Source of the DNA: Rhodococcus spelaei
GTDB taxonomy: Bacteria > Actinomycetota > Actinomycetes > Mycobacteriales > Mycobacteriaceae
Reading direction: 5' to 3'
NCBI RefSeq assembly: GCF_006704125.1
Contig: NZ_VIGH01000002.1
Location: 248,001-312,000 of the forward strand
DNA length: 64,000 nucleotides
The notes beneath the pieces are model-generated. The model ran no database searches. It saw only the letters and a program-made list of their open reading frames with translations, and had not been told where the DNA came from. The position numbers and the translations under genes are program-made. This document shows positions 8,382-16,564 of this stretch, in pieces. The first letter of the stretch is position 1; each line of letters begins with the position of its first letter.

Positions 8382-8771
8382 TCAACTATGCGACACGGGG
8401 ACGGCGGCCCGACGGCGCAGCACGAATCCCGCCCACGAGACCAGTACGAGCGCCGCGACCAGCAGTCGGACCAGGTTCACCGCGTCGACGGGATACAGCA
8501 CGCCGGTGATGTAGTACGCGATGAATCCGCTCGACGGAAGCGGCGGCCCTCCCGCCATGCCGCGAGCCCAGTTCTCCAGATCGGTCAGCGGGCAGTCGTA
8601 CCCGACGAGCACCGAGCCGAACCCCCATGCCACCGCGAACAGGTGCAGCACGATCGTCCGGCGCCAATGCCAGGCCAGGAAGCCGCCGAGAACCACGTAC
8701 CCGATGAAGGCGAAGTGGACAGTGACGGCGATCGTCTCGATCGCCCGAAAGATCAACGCCGGGAAGACCAT
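8382..8771 (-). CDS. DUF2784 domain membrane protein
   Basis: 129 residues and four predicted spans. The sequence has the DUF2784 landmarks: HFAFIGYVVLGGFLAWHWRR near the N-terminus, the central CPLTDLENWARGMAG and GFIAYYITGVLYP. Function is unknown. The conserved cysteine, acidic and tryptophan cluster faces one side of the membrane in homologues. The ATG at 8771 is preferred over two in-frame GTGs at 8777 and 8774 because GGAGG lies 5 nt before it. It sits between GntR and DoxX genes in the same direction and may be in one transcript with them. Confidence 0.85.
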   Translation of the reverse strand: MVFPALIFRAIETIAVTVHFAFIGYVVLGGFLAWHWRRTIVLHLFAVAWGFGSVLVGYDCPLTDLENWARGMAGGPPLPSSGFIAYYITGVLYPVDAVNLVRLLVAALVLVSWAGFVLRRRAAVPVSHS

Positions 8772-8827
8772 CACCACCTCCAGTGCCGGCCCCGAGTCTC
8801 AGGGTAGTCCGGTACGAGGCGCCGAGG

Positions 8828-9187
8828 TCAGGCTCCGCGGATCGCGGCTTCCACCAACGCGCGAGCGACCTCGTCGTCGAGCCCCAGCCCTCGCACCACC
8901 GCAACGTAGTCGGTCGCCGCCCGCTCGGCCGCGGTCATCGACGCGTCCCCCACCGCCGCCACGAACGACCCGAGTCGGCCGCGGGTCTCGATCGCGCCGA
9001 GCGTCTCGAGTTCGCGATACGACTTCGCGACCGTATTGGCCGCCAGACCGAGTTCCTCCGCGAGCGCCCGGACCGTCGGCAGCTTGGTGCCCGCGATCAG
9101 CTTCCCGCTGCGCACCTGGTCGAGAACCTGGCGCTTGAGTTGCTCGAAAGGGGCGGTCGGCGAATCGGGGTCGATGACGATGCGCAT
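8828..9187 (-). CDS. GntR-family regulator, short YtrA-like type
   Basis: 119 residues. The first ~70 form the GntR winged helix: PFEQLKRQVLDQVRSGKLIAG, then LPTVRALAEELGLAANTVAKSYRELE with the recognition helix ANTVAKSY, then GAIETRGRLGSFV. The remaining ~45 residues are helical and too short for a FadR or HutC ligand domain, which is the YtrA subfamily pattern. Such repressors usually act on neighbouring transporter genes, so DUF2784, DoxX or BCCT downstream are the first candidates. ATG start at 9187, 36 bp after the SnoaL-like stop. Confidence 0.9.
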   Translation of the reverse strand: MRIVIDPDSPTAPFEQLKRQVLDQVRSGKLIAGTKLPTVRALAEELGLAANTVAKSYRELETLGAIETRGRLGSFVAAVGDASMTAAERAATDYVAVVRGLGLDDEVARALVEAAIRGA

Positions 9188-9223
9188 GCCGCGAGGCTAG
9201 CCCGGCCGGCCCGCGCCGGCACC

Positions 9224-9652
9224 TCAGTCGGCGAAAGCCTCGGCAAGGTTCTCGAACCAGGCCGACTCCTCGACGAGCCTGCGACTGCGCCAGCCGTCCT
9301 CGGTGCGAACCAGCTCGTGGTTGTACCAGCCGCCGCAGAAGAACTGCTTACCCGGCTTGACCACCATCGGGTTGAAGAACATCGCCCGCACCGTGGCCTC
9401 GTCGCCGGCCAGGCCCACGGTCAGGTTGGACACGAAATGCTGTGTCTGCGTGAACAGGTCGAGCATCGGGGTCAACGCGGACACGACCTCCTCGACGGTG
9501 CCGAGCGGACCGCCGGTGGCCGAGTAGTCGATGTGCGCGTCGGGAGTGAACACCGTCCGGTACAGCGACCAGTCCTTGGTGTCGACGGCATGCGCGTACC
9601 GCGTCAACAGGTCCGTGATCTCGATGCGGTCGCCGATCGTCTGCAGGTCCAT
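9224..9652 (-). CDS. SnoaL-like / NTF2-fold family protein
   Basis: 142 residues of the cone-shaped alpha+beta SnoaL fold. Visible blocks are ITDLLTRYAHAVDTKDWSLYRTVFTPDA near the N-terminus, VSALTPMLDLFTQTQHFVSN in the middle and DGWRSRRLVEESAWFEN at the end. Family members are small hydrolases, isomerases, dehydratases or ligand-binding proteins. The histidine in QHFVSN and the tyrosine in RYAHA are commonly conserved pocket residues. The start is the ATG at 9652; longer in-frame extensions run into the divergent ArsC-like gene and do not look coding. No partner gene points to a substrate. Confidence 0.8.
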   Translation of the reverse strand: MDLQTIGDRIEITDLLTRYAHAVDTKDWSLYRTVFTPDAHIDYSATGGPLGTVEEVVSALTPMLDLFTQTQHFVSNLTVGLAGDEATVRAMFFNPMVVKPGKQFFCGGWYNHELVRTEDGWRSRRLVEESAWFENLAEAFAD

Positions 9653-9709
9653 GCAGACATACAAGCGCACCGGTTCGCGGTTTCGACCCGGAACGGCAGA
9701 ATGGGCGCC

Positions 9710-10057
9710 ATGGCAACGAAAGCGACGATCTACCACAACCAGCGCTGCAGCACCTCCCGCACGGTCCTCGCCCTGATCGAGGCGGCCGGCATCACCCCGA
9801 CCGTCGTCAAATACCTGGAGACCCCGCCCTCGCGCGACGGCCTGCGCAAGCTGCTCGACGACGCCGGACTCAAGCCCAGCGAGGCGATCCGCAAGAAGGA
9901 GTCCGTCTACAAGGAACTCGGACTGGCTCAGGCCGACGAGGACGAACTGCTCGATGCCATGGTGGAGAACCCGATCCTGATCGAGCGCCCGATCGTGGTC
10001 ACCGACAAGGGCACCGTGCTGGCCCGGCCCGCCGAATCGGTACGAGAGATCTTGTAG
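9710..10057 (+). CDS. ArsC-family arsenate reductase (glutaredoxin type)
   Basis: 115 residues, typical of the thioredoxin-fold ArsC/Spx family. The active-site cysteine is in YHNQRCSTSR (C13), where ArsC enzymes have CxxSR. The arginine in IERPIV corresponds to the conserved arsenate-binding Arg. It also has EAIRKKESVYKELGL. The predicted reaction is glutaredoxin-dependent reduction of arsenate to arsenite. No arsR, arsB or acr3 gene is nearby, so a redox-regulatory role cannot be excluded. Divergent from the SnoaL-like gene with a 57-bp gap. Confidence 0.85.
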   Translation: MATKATIYHNQRCSTSRTVLALIEAAGITPTVVKYLETPPSRDGLRKLLDDAGLKPSEAIRKKESVYKELGLAQADEDELLDAMVENPILIERPIVVTDKGTVLARPAESVREIL

Positions 10058-10129
10058 TCGTCGTTGCGCTGCCGGCGGTCTCGTCCCAGATCCTGAAGCA
10101 GTGACTCCAGAGCGTCCCTGCACCGGGGG

Positions 10130-10735
10130 TCAGAGGCCGAATGCGCCACCACGGACGAGGATGTCGGCACCGATGGCGACGAGAACGACGGGCAGCACAA
10201 TGTGGTCCCAGCGCGCGAGGGCGGCCGCGATCATCGGCCGGTTGGCGAAGTATCTGCCAGCCGCGCACCACACGGCCACGAGCAGGAGGAACACGGCGGC
10301 ATAGGCGAATACTTCACCGAGATCCGCTGCGGCGAACACCGGGACGTACACGCCGATGTTGTCGCCTCCGTTGGAGATTGTGACGGCCGCGACGGCCCCT
10401 ACCGTCGGATGCGAGATCGCGGGGGCGTCCGCGCCACCGGTGGACGAAACCCTGCCCCTCCACGCCTGCATCGCGTAACGAATCCCGAGCGCCAGCGGCA
10501 GTATCCCCAGGTACGGAATTACTGTATCCGGCAACAGCCCGACGCCGAGTCCACCGGCAACCGAGACGCAGACGATCCCGACGAATCCGAGGTATTGACC
10601 TGCCACCACCCGTGACTCGGCTCGCCGTTGGCCGACGACACGACCGAAGAAGAGCGTCAACACCACCAGGTCGTCGATGTTCGTCACCGCGAACAACCCG
10701 ACTGCGCGACCGATGAACGCCAGATCCACACTCAC
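10130..10735 (-). CDS. CadD-like cadmium resistance / LysE-superfamily transporter
   Basis: 201 residues with five to six spans. IGRAVGLFAVTNIDDLVVLTLFFGR matches the CadD N-terminus with its conserved TNIDD acidic motif. A second acidic motif, ISNGGDNIGVYVPVF, is the repeat-unit counterpart; both are thought to line the metal or substrate path. ALGIRYAMQAWRG lies in the loop between them. Predicted role: export of Cd2+ or a related divalent cation. The GTG at 10735 (GAGG 11 nt upstream) starts right at the conserved region; longer ORF starts add unrelated residues. It follows the LCP gene by 94 bp in the same direction. Confidence 0.8.
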   Translation of the reverse strand: MSVDLAFIGRAVGLFAVTNIDDLVVLTLFFGRVVGQRRAESRVVAGQYLGFVGIVCVSVAGGLGVGLLPDTVIPYLGILPLALGIRYAMQAWRGRVSSTGGADAPAISHPTVGAVAAVTISNGGDNIGVYVPVFAAADLGEVFAYAAVFLLLVAVWCAAGRYFANRPMIAAALARWDHIVLPVVLVAIGADILVRGGAFGL

Positions 10736-10829
10736 CGGAGCAGTTTCCTCGACGGCTGCGCTGTCGGCACCGCGACCACCCGTGACCGGTTCGCCGCCCG
10801 AGCGGTGGGCTCCTCGCGCACACAGCGGA

Positions 10830-12410
10830 TCAATCGACGCAGGGGGTTCCGTGATCGGCCTCGACCGGAGCGCCTTGCGGACCTGCGGTGGGCACAGCGG
10901 CACTCGAGTCCGGGGCCCGCCCAGTCGAGCCGGCGGGGGAGGTCACCGCTTCCGTCTCGCCGGAAGGTGGCGTGTCGGGGCTGTCGGCGCCGAGGGTGAG
11001 GCTGACCCTGTCGGAGGGCAGGGCACTACTGGCAGTGGCGGTCACGGAGTACTGGTCGGCGACGACCTGCGCCACGGCCTGCGCACCGGAACCGTATGTC
11101 ACGGTTGTCGATTCGGTTGCGTGGCCGGTGGTGGTCGACCCGGTGCGATATCCCTGGGAGGCCAACGCGGCGGCGGTGGCGCCGGCCAGCCCGGCTCGTC
11201 CCGTTCCGTTGACGACGTCGATCGTCTCCCGTCCGGACGGTGACTCGGCTTTGGTCGTGGTGCTGGCGGTCGCGGTCCCGGTCTTGAACAGGTTGGCGAT
11301 CTCGGCGCGCAGGCGGGTCGGGTCGACCTTGTTGACGTCCTGGCTGTCGATGGTTGCGTATCCCTCGATGGGCAGGGTGTAGAGGTCGAGGCTGCCCGAG
11401 GTCAGGTTGTCCGCTTGCGAGGCGAAGGTCACCGGGTCCAGTCCCGAATCGATGACGACGTCCTTCTTGACCACGTCGAGCAGGGCTTGCATCTTGCCGA
11501 TGTTGCCGATCACGCCCGTCGACTTCAGGTTCGCGATGACCGCGGAGATGAACGCCTGCTGGCGGTGGGTGCGGTCGAGGTCGCCGTTGTCGAGTCCGTG
11601 CCGCTGCCGCACGAACGCGAGCGCCTGGGAGGGGTCGAGAGTCTGCTTGCCCGCCGGGAAGTTCGCCCCGGAATAGGCGTCGCGCACCGGCGCGTTCAGG
11701 CAGACCCGCAGGGGGCCCAGCGCCTGCGCGATGTGGTAGAAACCGATCAGGTTGACTTCGGCGAAATGATCGATCGGCACACGCAGCAGGTTCTGCACCG
11801 TGGTGAGTGTCGAGCGTCGGCCGGCATCGCGTGACTTCTGCTCCAACGTGGCCGGGTCCGAGACCCCCGACTTGGACAAACGGTTCTGCTCGTCGAATTT
11901 GGCGAGCCCGTAGGCCTCCTTGATCTTGCGCATGCCGTAGCCCGGAACGGCGACGTAGTCGTCTCGTGGGATCGCCGCGGCGGTGGCCCGGCTTCCGTCT
12001 CCGGGGACATGGAGAAGGATCAGGGTGTTGGTGTTGTAGCCGCCGACGTCGCTGTCGCCGGCGTGCAGTTCGTCGGTCACGAATTGCGCGGGCAGGTCGC
12101 TGCCGTCCATGGCCTTTCGGCTGTCCAGTCCGATCAGCAGGATGTTCGAGTCACCATGCTCGGACCTCGGCCCGTCCGCCCCGAGAACGCTCAAGGCATC
12201 GGAAACGTGAAGCCCGGACACCACGTGCGTTTTGGCCGCCCAACCGAACCCGACACTGCACAGCACCACGACCGATGCCGCGGCGGCGAACACCCGGACC
12301 GTACGCACACCCCGTGGCGCCCTACCCTGCTGCCTGTCCGGGCGATCCGCGATCGGCCCGCCCCGCGGCGCAGCCCTGCGCGACGGATCCCGTGGTGCAC
12401 GGTTGGACAC
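10830..12410 (-). CDS. LCP-family (LytR-CpsA-Psr) glycopolymer transferase with LytR_C domain
   Basis: 526 residues. A basic N-terminus (RAPRDPSRRAAPRGG) precedes one membrane helix (VFAAAASVVVLCSVGFGW), so the catalytic part is outside the cell. The LCP domain is clear: NILLIGLDSR, NTNTLILLHVPGDGSRATAAAIPRDDYV, PIDHFAEVNLIGFYHI and ALAFVRQRHGLDNGDLDRTHRQQ, carrying the catalytic Asp and Arg residues. A C-terminal LytR_C domain (TIDVVNGTGRAGLAGATAAAL) and a Ser/Thr/Pro-rich tail follow. In mycolata LCP enzymes ligate arabinogalactan to peptidoglycan. The GTG at 12410 is favoured because TACCGT ends 7 nt before it (leaderless); GTGs at 12419 and 12431 are alternatives. Confidence 0.9.
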   Translation of the reverse strand: MSNRAPRDPSRRAAPRGGPIADRPDRQQGRAPRGVRTVRVFAAAASVVVLCSVGFGWAAKTHVVSGLHVSDALSVLGADGPRSEHGDSNILLIGLDSRKAMDGSDLPAQFVTDELHAGDSDVGGYNTNTLILLHVPGDGSRATAAAIPRDDYVAVPGYGMRKIKEAYGLAKFDEQNRLSKSGVSDPATLEQKSRDAGRRSTLTTVQNLLRVPIDHFAEVNLIGFYHIAQALGPLRVCLNAPVRDAYSGANFPAGKQTLDPSQALAFVRQRHGLDNGDLDRTHRQQAFISAVIANLKSTGVIGNIGKMQALLDVVKKDVVIDSGLDPVTFASQADNLTSGSLDLYTLPIEGYATIDSQDVNKVDPTRLRAEIANLFKTGTATASTTTKAESPSGRETIDVVNGTGRAGLAGATAAALASQGYRTGSTTTGHATESTTVTYGSGAQAVAQVVADQYSVTATASSALPSDRVSLTLGADSPDTPPSGETEAVTSPAGSTGRAPDSSAAVPTAGPQGAPVEADHGTPCVD

Positions 12411-12417
12411 ACCGACC

Positions 12418-12423
12418 ACGGTA
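12418..12423 (-). promoter_or_regulatory. Candidate leaderless -10 element of the LCP gene
   Basis: TACCGT on the minus strand ends 7 nt before the GTG at 12410. The hexamer and spacing match the other leaderless promoters proposed in this window. Confidence 0.4.
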
Positions 12424-12608
12424 CCGATCACCAGCGGCGAACCCGGGACCTCGCACAGACATCTTGTCCGGCGGCGTCGGAGTCGATCCACCCGGCGGGA
12501 GTCATTGGAGATCCGATATGACCCTGACCTGCCCAGATGTCTGTAAACTGCCTGTCGGTGCCAGGCACTGCCGCGGCGGTACGGGCCTGCCACTGTCGGG
12601 AGATCACC

Positions 12609-13898
12609 ATGTCCAAATCTGCGGCGTTCATGGGTCTGGGCGACACCCCGGACCTCGAGCGAATCATCGCCGACCATGCGTACCGCGGGGTGCGGCTGCA
12701 GTTGGCTGTGCGAACGGTGCTGGTGGTGTTGATCGCGTTGACGTTGGTGGTCGTCCCCCCGGCTCGCGACGCCGCCGTGTGCTACGCCATATTCGCCTGC
12801 TACGCGTTGTGGGCGGCAGCAGTTGCGGTGTGGATGGGCCACAGCGGCCGGGCGCACGTCGACGCGAGTTGGCTCGCCCTCTTTGTCGACCTTGCGGTTG
12901 TCGCGGCGTTGACACTGGTGGCGGGAATTGCCGCACAGCAGAGCTGGACGGCGAACATACTCACCAACGCGCTGTTCATGATCCCCCTGCTGGCCTGCAC
13001 GCAGCTGCGTCCGGGAGTGTGTGCTGCGGTGGTGGTGCCGACCGTCGCGGTGTTCCTGACGGCCAGCTGGGCCACGATGACATCGAACGAGGAGCCGTGG
13101 TCGTCGATCCTGCTCAGCACGATGGCTCTGGCCGGACTGGGTGGCGGCGCGATCGGGCTGTCGTGGATCCAACGCTCCCGGGTACACACCATCGGCACCT
13201 TGGTGCGCGACCGCACCGCGCTGCTCGCCGAGCTGATGAACCTCGAGCAACGTGAGCGGCAGGCACTGTCCGAACGACTGCACGACGGTGCGCTGCAGTA
13301 CGTGCTCGCTGCCAGACAGGACCTCGACGACGTCCGGAACGGACAGTCGGATGCACTGGACCGGATGGACGAGGCGCTGCACGAGTCGTCGAGGTTGCTG
13401 CGCAGTGCGACCTCCGAACTGCACCCTGCCGTCCTCGAACATGTCGGACTGGCGCCGGCACTCGCCGACCTCGCCCGGTCCGCCGCCGTTCGAGGTGGTT
13501 TCGACTGTGAGGTGAACGCGGAAGGCTGGCCGGACGGTCTTCGTACGTCGGTGGACTCGATGCTGTACGGCGTGGCGCGGGAGTTGCTGACCAACGTCGT
13601 CAAACACGCTGCCGCGCAATCCGTTCGAGTGGATCTCCGGTGGACCGGCCAGCGGGCCACACTCGAGGTCGTCGACGACGGCGTCGGCATCGGCGCACAG
13701 GTCCGCGACCGGAGTCTGACTGCCGGGCACATCGGTCTGGCTTCACAGGAGCTTCGTCTGGCCGCGGCAGGTGGGAGTTTGAGCGTCCGCCCGGGGACTC
13801 GGACCGGAGCCGTGGCCCGCGTCGACGTCCCCGGAATCCCGGCCACCCGGCAGCGCTGCGCTCGTTCGGCAGCTACCTCACTCGAGCGCGGTCAATAG
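12609..13898 (+). CDS. Orphan NarL-type (HisKA_3) sensor histidine kinase
   Basis: 429 residues. Six hydrophobic segments between residues ~30 and 190 form the sensor. The dimerisation/phosphoacceptor helix carries LSERLHDGALQYVLAARQDL with His225 as predicted phosphorylation site. HATPase motifs follow: ELLTNVVKHAAA (N-box) and VVDDGVGIG (G1-box). The ATG at 12609 has GGGAG at 6 nt; the longer ORF start at 12537 lacks one. No response regulator gene is adjacent, so its partner is elsewhere. It is divergent from the LCP gene and overlaps the next, convergent gene by 21 bp, which hints at a link to envelope or ion stress. Confidence 0.88.
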   Translation: MSKSAAFMGLGDTPDLERIIADHAYRGVRLQLAVRTVLVVLIALTLVVVPPARDAAVCYAIFACYALWAAAVAVWMGHSGRAHVDASWLALFVDLAVVAALTLVAGIAAQQSWTANILTNALFMIPLLACTQLRPGVCAAVVVPTVAVFLTASWATMTSNEEPWSSILLSTMALAGLGGGAIGLSWIQRSRVHTIGTLVRDRTALLAELMNLEQRERQALSERLHDGALQYVLAARQDLDDVRNGQSDALDRMDEALHESSRLLRSATSELHPAVLEHVGLAPALADLARSAAVRGGFDCEVNAEGWPDGLRTSVDSMLYGVARELLTNVVKHAAAQSVRVDLRWTGQRATLEVVDDGVGIGAQVRDRSLTAGHIGLASQELRLAAAGGSLSVRPGTRTGAVARVDVPGIPATRQRCARSAATSLERGQ

Positions 13899-15155
13899 TG
13901 CGGTGAGAGTGCGCGTCTCGGTGGCGGGGTCGGGTCTGCCGGCCCGCAACGCCTTGAGGACGCTGTCGATCCGGCTGTCGACGACGCGCCAGGTGGTTTC
14001 GTCCGCGGGACGCAGGGACACCTCGTCGTCGTCCCACGCAGTTTCGAGGTCCTTGACCCGCGCTGTCGCGTCAGCCTGGTCGCCGGCCCGCACCTTTGCG
14101 AGGGTGTCCTGTGCGATCACGCGGAAGTTCGCCACGTCGGACGGCGGGAAGTGCTCGGTCACCTGCCCGGGGCTCAGGGTCGTGGCCACGGTTGCCGTGC
14201 CGGTTTCTTCTTCGCTCGCCACGGTTGCGTGCGGCTGCCCTGAGGACCAGGCCAGCAGGGCGACGGTGGCTACGGCGATCGCGGCGTAGTACCCGAGCAT
14301 GACCCGTTCGCGATCCGGGCGCGAAGCCGCGGCCTGCGCGTGGGTGCGGTCCCGGTCTTCGATGACGTCGCTGCGGGTGCGCGTGAGGTACACGACCGTG
14401 GCGAGAATCGCGACGAGGAAGATCGCACTGGTGACCGCGGTGCCCAAACCGAGACCGTGCTCGGTCGACGGGGATGCGAACCAGTCACCGAGGTTCGCGC
14501 CCAGCGGCCGGGTCAGAATGTAGGCGAGCCAGAAGGACAGCACAGCGTTCGCACCGAGCCGCCAGCCGATCACGACCACGACGATCAGCGCGGTCGGCAG
14601 GAGAACCGAGACGCCCGGTCCCCAACCGGTGAGGTCGAGCGTCCAGTCGCCAGCCGCAGTTCCGAGGGCGAACGTGACCAGAACGGCGAGCCAGTAGAAC
14701 AACTCCCTCGGCATGGTGACAATGCTGTGGATCGACAGGGTCCGCTCGCGCGCAAACCACACGCCGAAGACCGCTGCCAGGGCCCCGACGAAGACGCTGG
14801 TACTCACCGCGAGCGGTACACCGAGGCTGTCCGTGAGGATGTCGGTGTACAGGGTGCCGGTCACGCTGAGCACGACGACTGTCAGCCAGTAGACCAGCGG
14901 CACATAGCGGTTGAGGCGCAGTTGGCAGCCCAGGACAGCGGCAAGGACCACCGTGAAGCCGAGCGCAGTCGTGTTCAGGCCGACGCCCAATGTCATGTTG
15001 ATCCAGTCGGCGAAACTCTCCCCTACTGTCGTGCACAGGATCTTGATGACCCAGAACCACACCGTGATCTCGGGCACCTTGCTCAGCAGTGCATCTTGGG
15101 TCTTGACGGCCTCGGATCTCGATGTGTCGGTCACGACGACCGACAGTAAGGACAC
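13878..15155 (-). CDS. COG4705-type duplicated membrane protein with extracytoplasmic helical domain
   Basis: 425 residues. The COG4705 signature occurs twice: KVPEITVWFWVIKILCTTVG with DWIN after it (residues ~26-53), and a diverged copy MPRELFYWLAVLVTFALG with DWTLDL (~150-178). An internal duplication of a multi-span unit is therefore visible, giving about eleven spans in total. Unlike shorter family members, it continues past RPDRERVMLGYYAAIAVATV, another membrane helix, into a ~120-residue soluble, charged helical domain (KVRAGDQADATARVKDLETA). Function is unknown; homologues are often near metal or acid-stress genes. The 3' end overlaps the kinase gene by 21 bp. Confidence 0.75.
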   Translation of the reverse strand: MSLLSVVVTDTSRSEAVKTQDALLSKVPEITVWFWVIKILCTTVGESFADWINMTLGVGLNTTALGFTVVLAAVLGCQLRLNRYVPLVYWLTVVVLSVTGTLYTDILTDSLGVPLAVSTSVFVGALAAVFGVWFARERTLSIHSIVTMPRELFYWLAVLVTFALGTAAGDWTLDLTGWGPGVSVLLPTALIVVVVIGWRLGANAVLSFWLAYILTRPLGANLGDWFASPSTEHGLGLGTAVTSAIFLVAILATVVYLTRTRSDVIEDRDRTHAQAAASRPDRERVMLGYYAAIAVATVALLAWSSGQPHATVASEEETGTATVATTLSPGQVTEHFPPSDVANFRVIAQDTLAKVRAGDQADATARVKDLETAWDDDEVSLRPADETTWRVVDSRIDSVLKALRAGRPDPATETRTLTALLTALE

Positions 15156-15221
15156 GTTGCTGAACGGACGCTGAGGCTCGGAGCCGCGGTGCGACTGACC
15201 AGATCTGCAGTCGAGGCCCGC

Positions 15222-16439
15222 TCACACCGGGTCGCGCTGCACCGGACAGGACATGCACCGCGGGCCGCCGCGTCCCGAACCGAGTTCGGAGCCCGCGATG
15301 CGCAGCACCTCGATGCCCGACGACTCCAACCGCGCGTTGGTCTCGACGTTGCGCTCGTAGGCCACCACCACGCCCGGCGCCAACGCCAGGGTGTTGTTGC
15401 CGTCGTCCCACTGCTCGCGCTCGGCGGTGACGTGGTCGAGTCCGGTGTCGATCACCCGTAGCTTGCCGATGCCCATCGCGTCGGCCGCAGCCTCGACGAA
15501 CGGGTCCGCGCCACGGATGCTGACGCCGCTGTCCTCACGGCGCAGGGTGAACGCGGTCAGGGTGTGCGCGACGGCCGGGTACATCACCACCGCGTCCACG
15601 TCGACCATCGTGCACACGGTGTCGAGGTGCATCGACGCTCGCTGCTGCTGAATCGGCACCACCAGCACCGTGTGCGCGAGATCGTCCTCGAAGACACTGC
15701 GTGCCAACGCCTCCGCCCCAGCGGGCGTCGTCCGCTCCCCCACTCCGACGGCGATCACTCCCGGCGCGAGCAGCAACACGTCGCCGCCCTCGACCGGCGC
15801 GGTGTGCGACTCGTAGGCCCGTCGCACACCGAGGAAACGCGGGTGGTGCGCGTAGATGAGGTCGGTCAACGACGCCTCCCGCGCCCGGGCCGGCAGCGCC
15901 AGCGAGGTGATCGCGACCCGATCGCCGATCCAGAACGACGAGTCGCGGGTGAACAGCAGGTTCGGCAGCGGCTCGATCACGAAGTCCCCGCCGTGGTGCA
16001 TGCGCCGCACCAGGGACGCCCCACTGGGACCGATCGGCAACTCGTCGAACGTCATTCCCGCGGTGAGCACCGTGGCGAGGGTGACCGGGTCCGCCGTCCG
16101 CAGGTACGTCGACAGCTCCTGGGCGAGGGTGTGTCCGAGTCGCCGCGGGTCGACCGCGGCGGCGATCCCCTGGATCCTCGCCGCCCCGCTGACCGTCAGC
16201 GCCTCGGTCAACACGTCCGAGAGCAGGAGGGTGTCCACCCCGCGCGAGCGCAGCAGGTCGGCGAAGGCGTCGTGCTCGTCCTGGGCGCGATCGACCCACG
16301 GCAAGCCGTCGAAGAGCAGCTGGTCGTTGTTGCGCGGGGTCAGCCGCTTGAGTTCGTCGCCCGGCCGGTGCAGCAGCACCGTACGCAGGGTCCCCACCTC
16401 GGAGTCGACCCCCACCCCGGACGTGCGCTCGCTGGCCAT
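15222..16439 (-). CDS. arcA: Arginine deiminase
   Basis: 405 residues, full length for ArcA. It hydrolyses L-arginine to citrulline and ammonia. Guanidino-modifying-enzyme landmarks are all present: N-terminal [30 protein letters not shown] (catalytic/binding Asp region), [20 protein letters not shown] (catalytic His) and the C-terminal nucleophile loop [10 protein letters not shown]. There are no arcB or arcC genes beside it, so it is not part of an ADI fermentation operon here; the equivalent Rv1001 in M. tuberculosis is also a lone gene near pmt. A TACCGT ends 6 nt before the ATG, suggesting a leaderless mRNA. Confidence 0.96.
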   Translation of the reverse strand: MASERTSGVGVDSEVGTLRTVLLHRPGDELKRLTPRNNDQLLFDGLPWVDRAQDEHDAFADLLRSRGVDTLLLSDVLTEALTVSGAARIQGIAAAVDPRRLGHTLAQELSTYLRTADPVTLATVLTAGMTFDELPIGPSGASLVRRMHHGGDFVIEPLPNLLFTRDSSFWIGDRVAITSLALPARAREASLTDLIYAHHPRFLGVRRAYESHTAPVEGGDVLLLAPGVIAVGVGERTTPAGAEALARSVFEDDLAHTVLVVPIQQQRASMHLDTVCTMVDVDAVVMYPAVAHTLTAFTLRREDSGVSIRGADPFVEAAADAMGIGKLRVIDTGLDHVTAEREQWDDGNNTLALAPGVVVAYERNVETNARLESSGIEVLRIAGSELGSGRGGPRCMSCPVQRDPV

Positions 16440-16445
16440 GACACG

Positions 16446-16451
16446 ACGGTA
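16446..16451 (-). promoter_or_regulatory. Candidate leaderless -10 element of arcA
   Basis: TACCGT on the minus strand lies 6 nt before the arcA ATG, which lacks a Shine-Dalgarno sequence. Confidence 0.45.
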
Positions 16452-16519
16452 GTTCCACCACGCGCACGCCGCGAGCCGTCCGTGCGGCGCCGGAACGGAG
16501 GAAGCGGCGCGTGGTTCCC

Positions 16520-16559
16520 GTTGGCACTCGCCGGCAGGCCGAAGCCGGCGAGTGCCAAC
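16520..16559 (-). terminator. Strong intrinsic terminator after the secreted phosphodiesterase gene
   Basis: GTTGGCACTCGCCGGC (16520-16535) pairs perfectly with GCCGGCGAGTGCCAAC (16544-16559), a 16-bp stem with an 8-nt loop, starting 5 nt past the stop codon at 16565. The arms contain TTGGCACTC/GAGTGCCAA, half-sites resembling CIRCE, but the 22-nt spacing and 3' position argue for a terminator. Confidence 0.85.
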
Positions 16560-16564
16560 CTTGT

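Noticed and set aside
8311-8385. Longer N-terminus of the DoxX protein from TTG 8385
   Set aside because: No Shine-Dalgarno sequence, overlaps the upstream gene's stop, and the DoxX fold starts at the ATG at 8310 with AAAGGA.
12537-12608. Upstream ATG for the histidine kinase
   Set aside because: It lacks a ribosome-binding site; the ATG at 12609 has GGGAG at 6 nt.
16520-16559. Possible CIRCE/HrcA element near arcA
   Set aside because: The arms contain TTGGCACTC/GAGTGCCAA, but spacing is 22 nt instead of 9, the stem continues inward for 7 bp, and it sits 5 nt after a stop codon, so a terminator explains it better.
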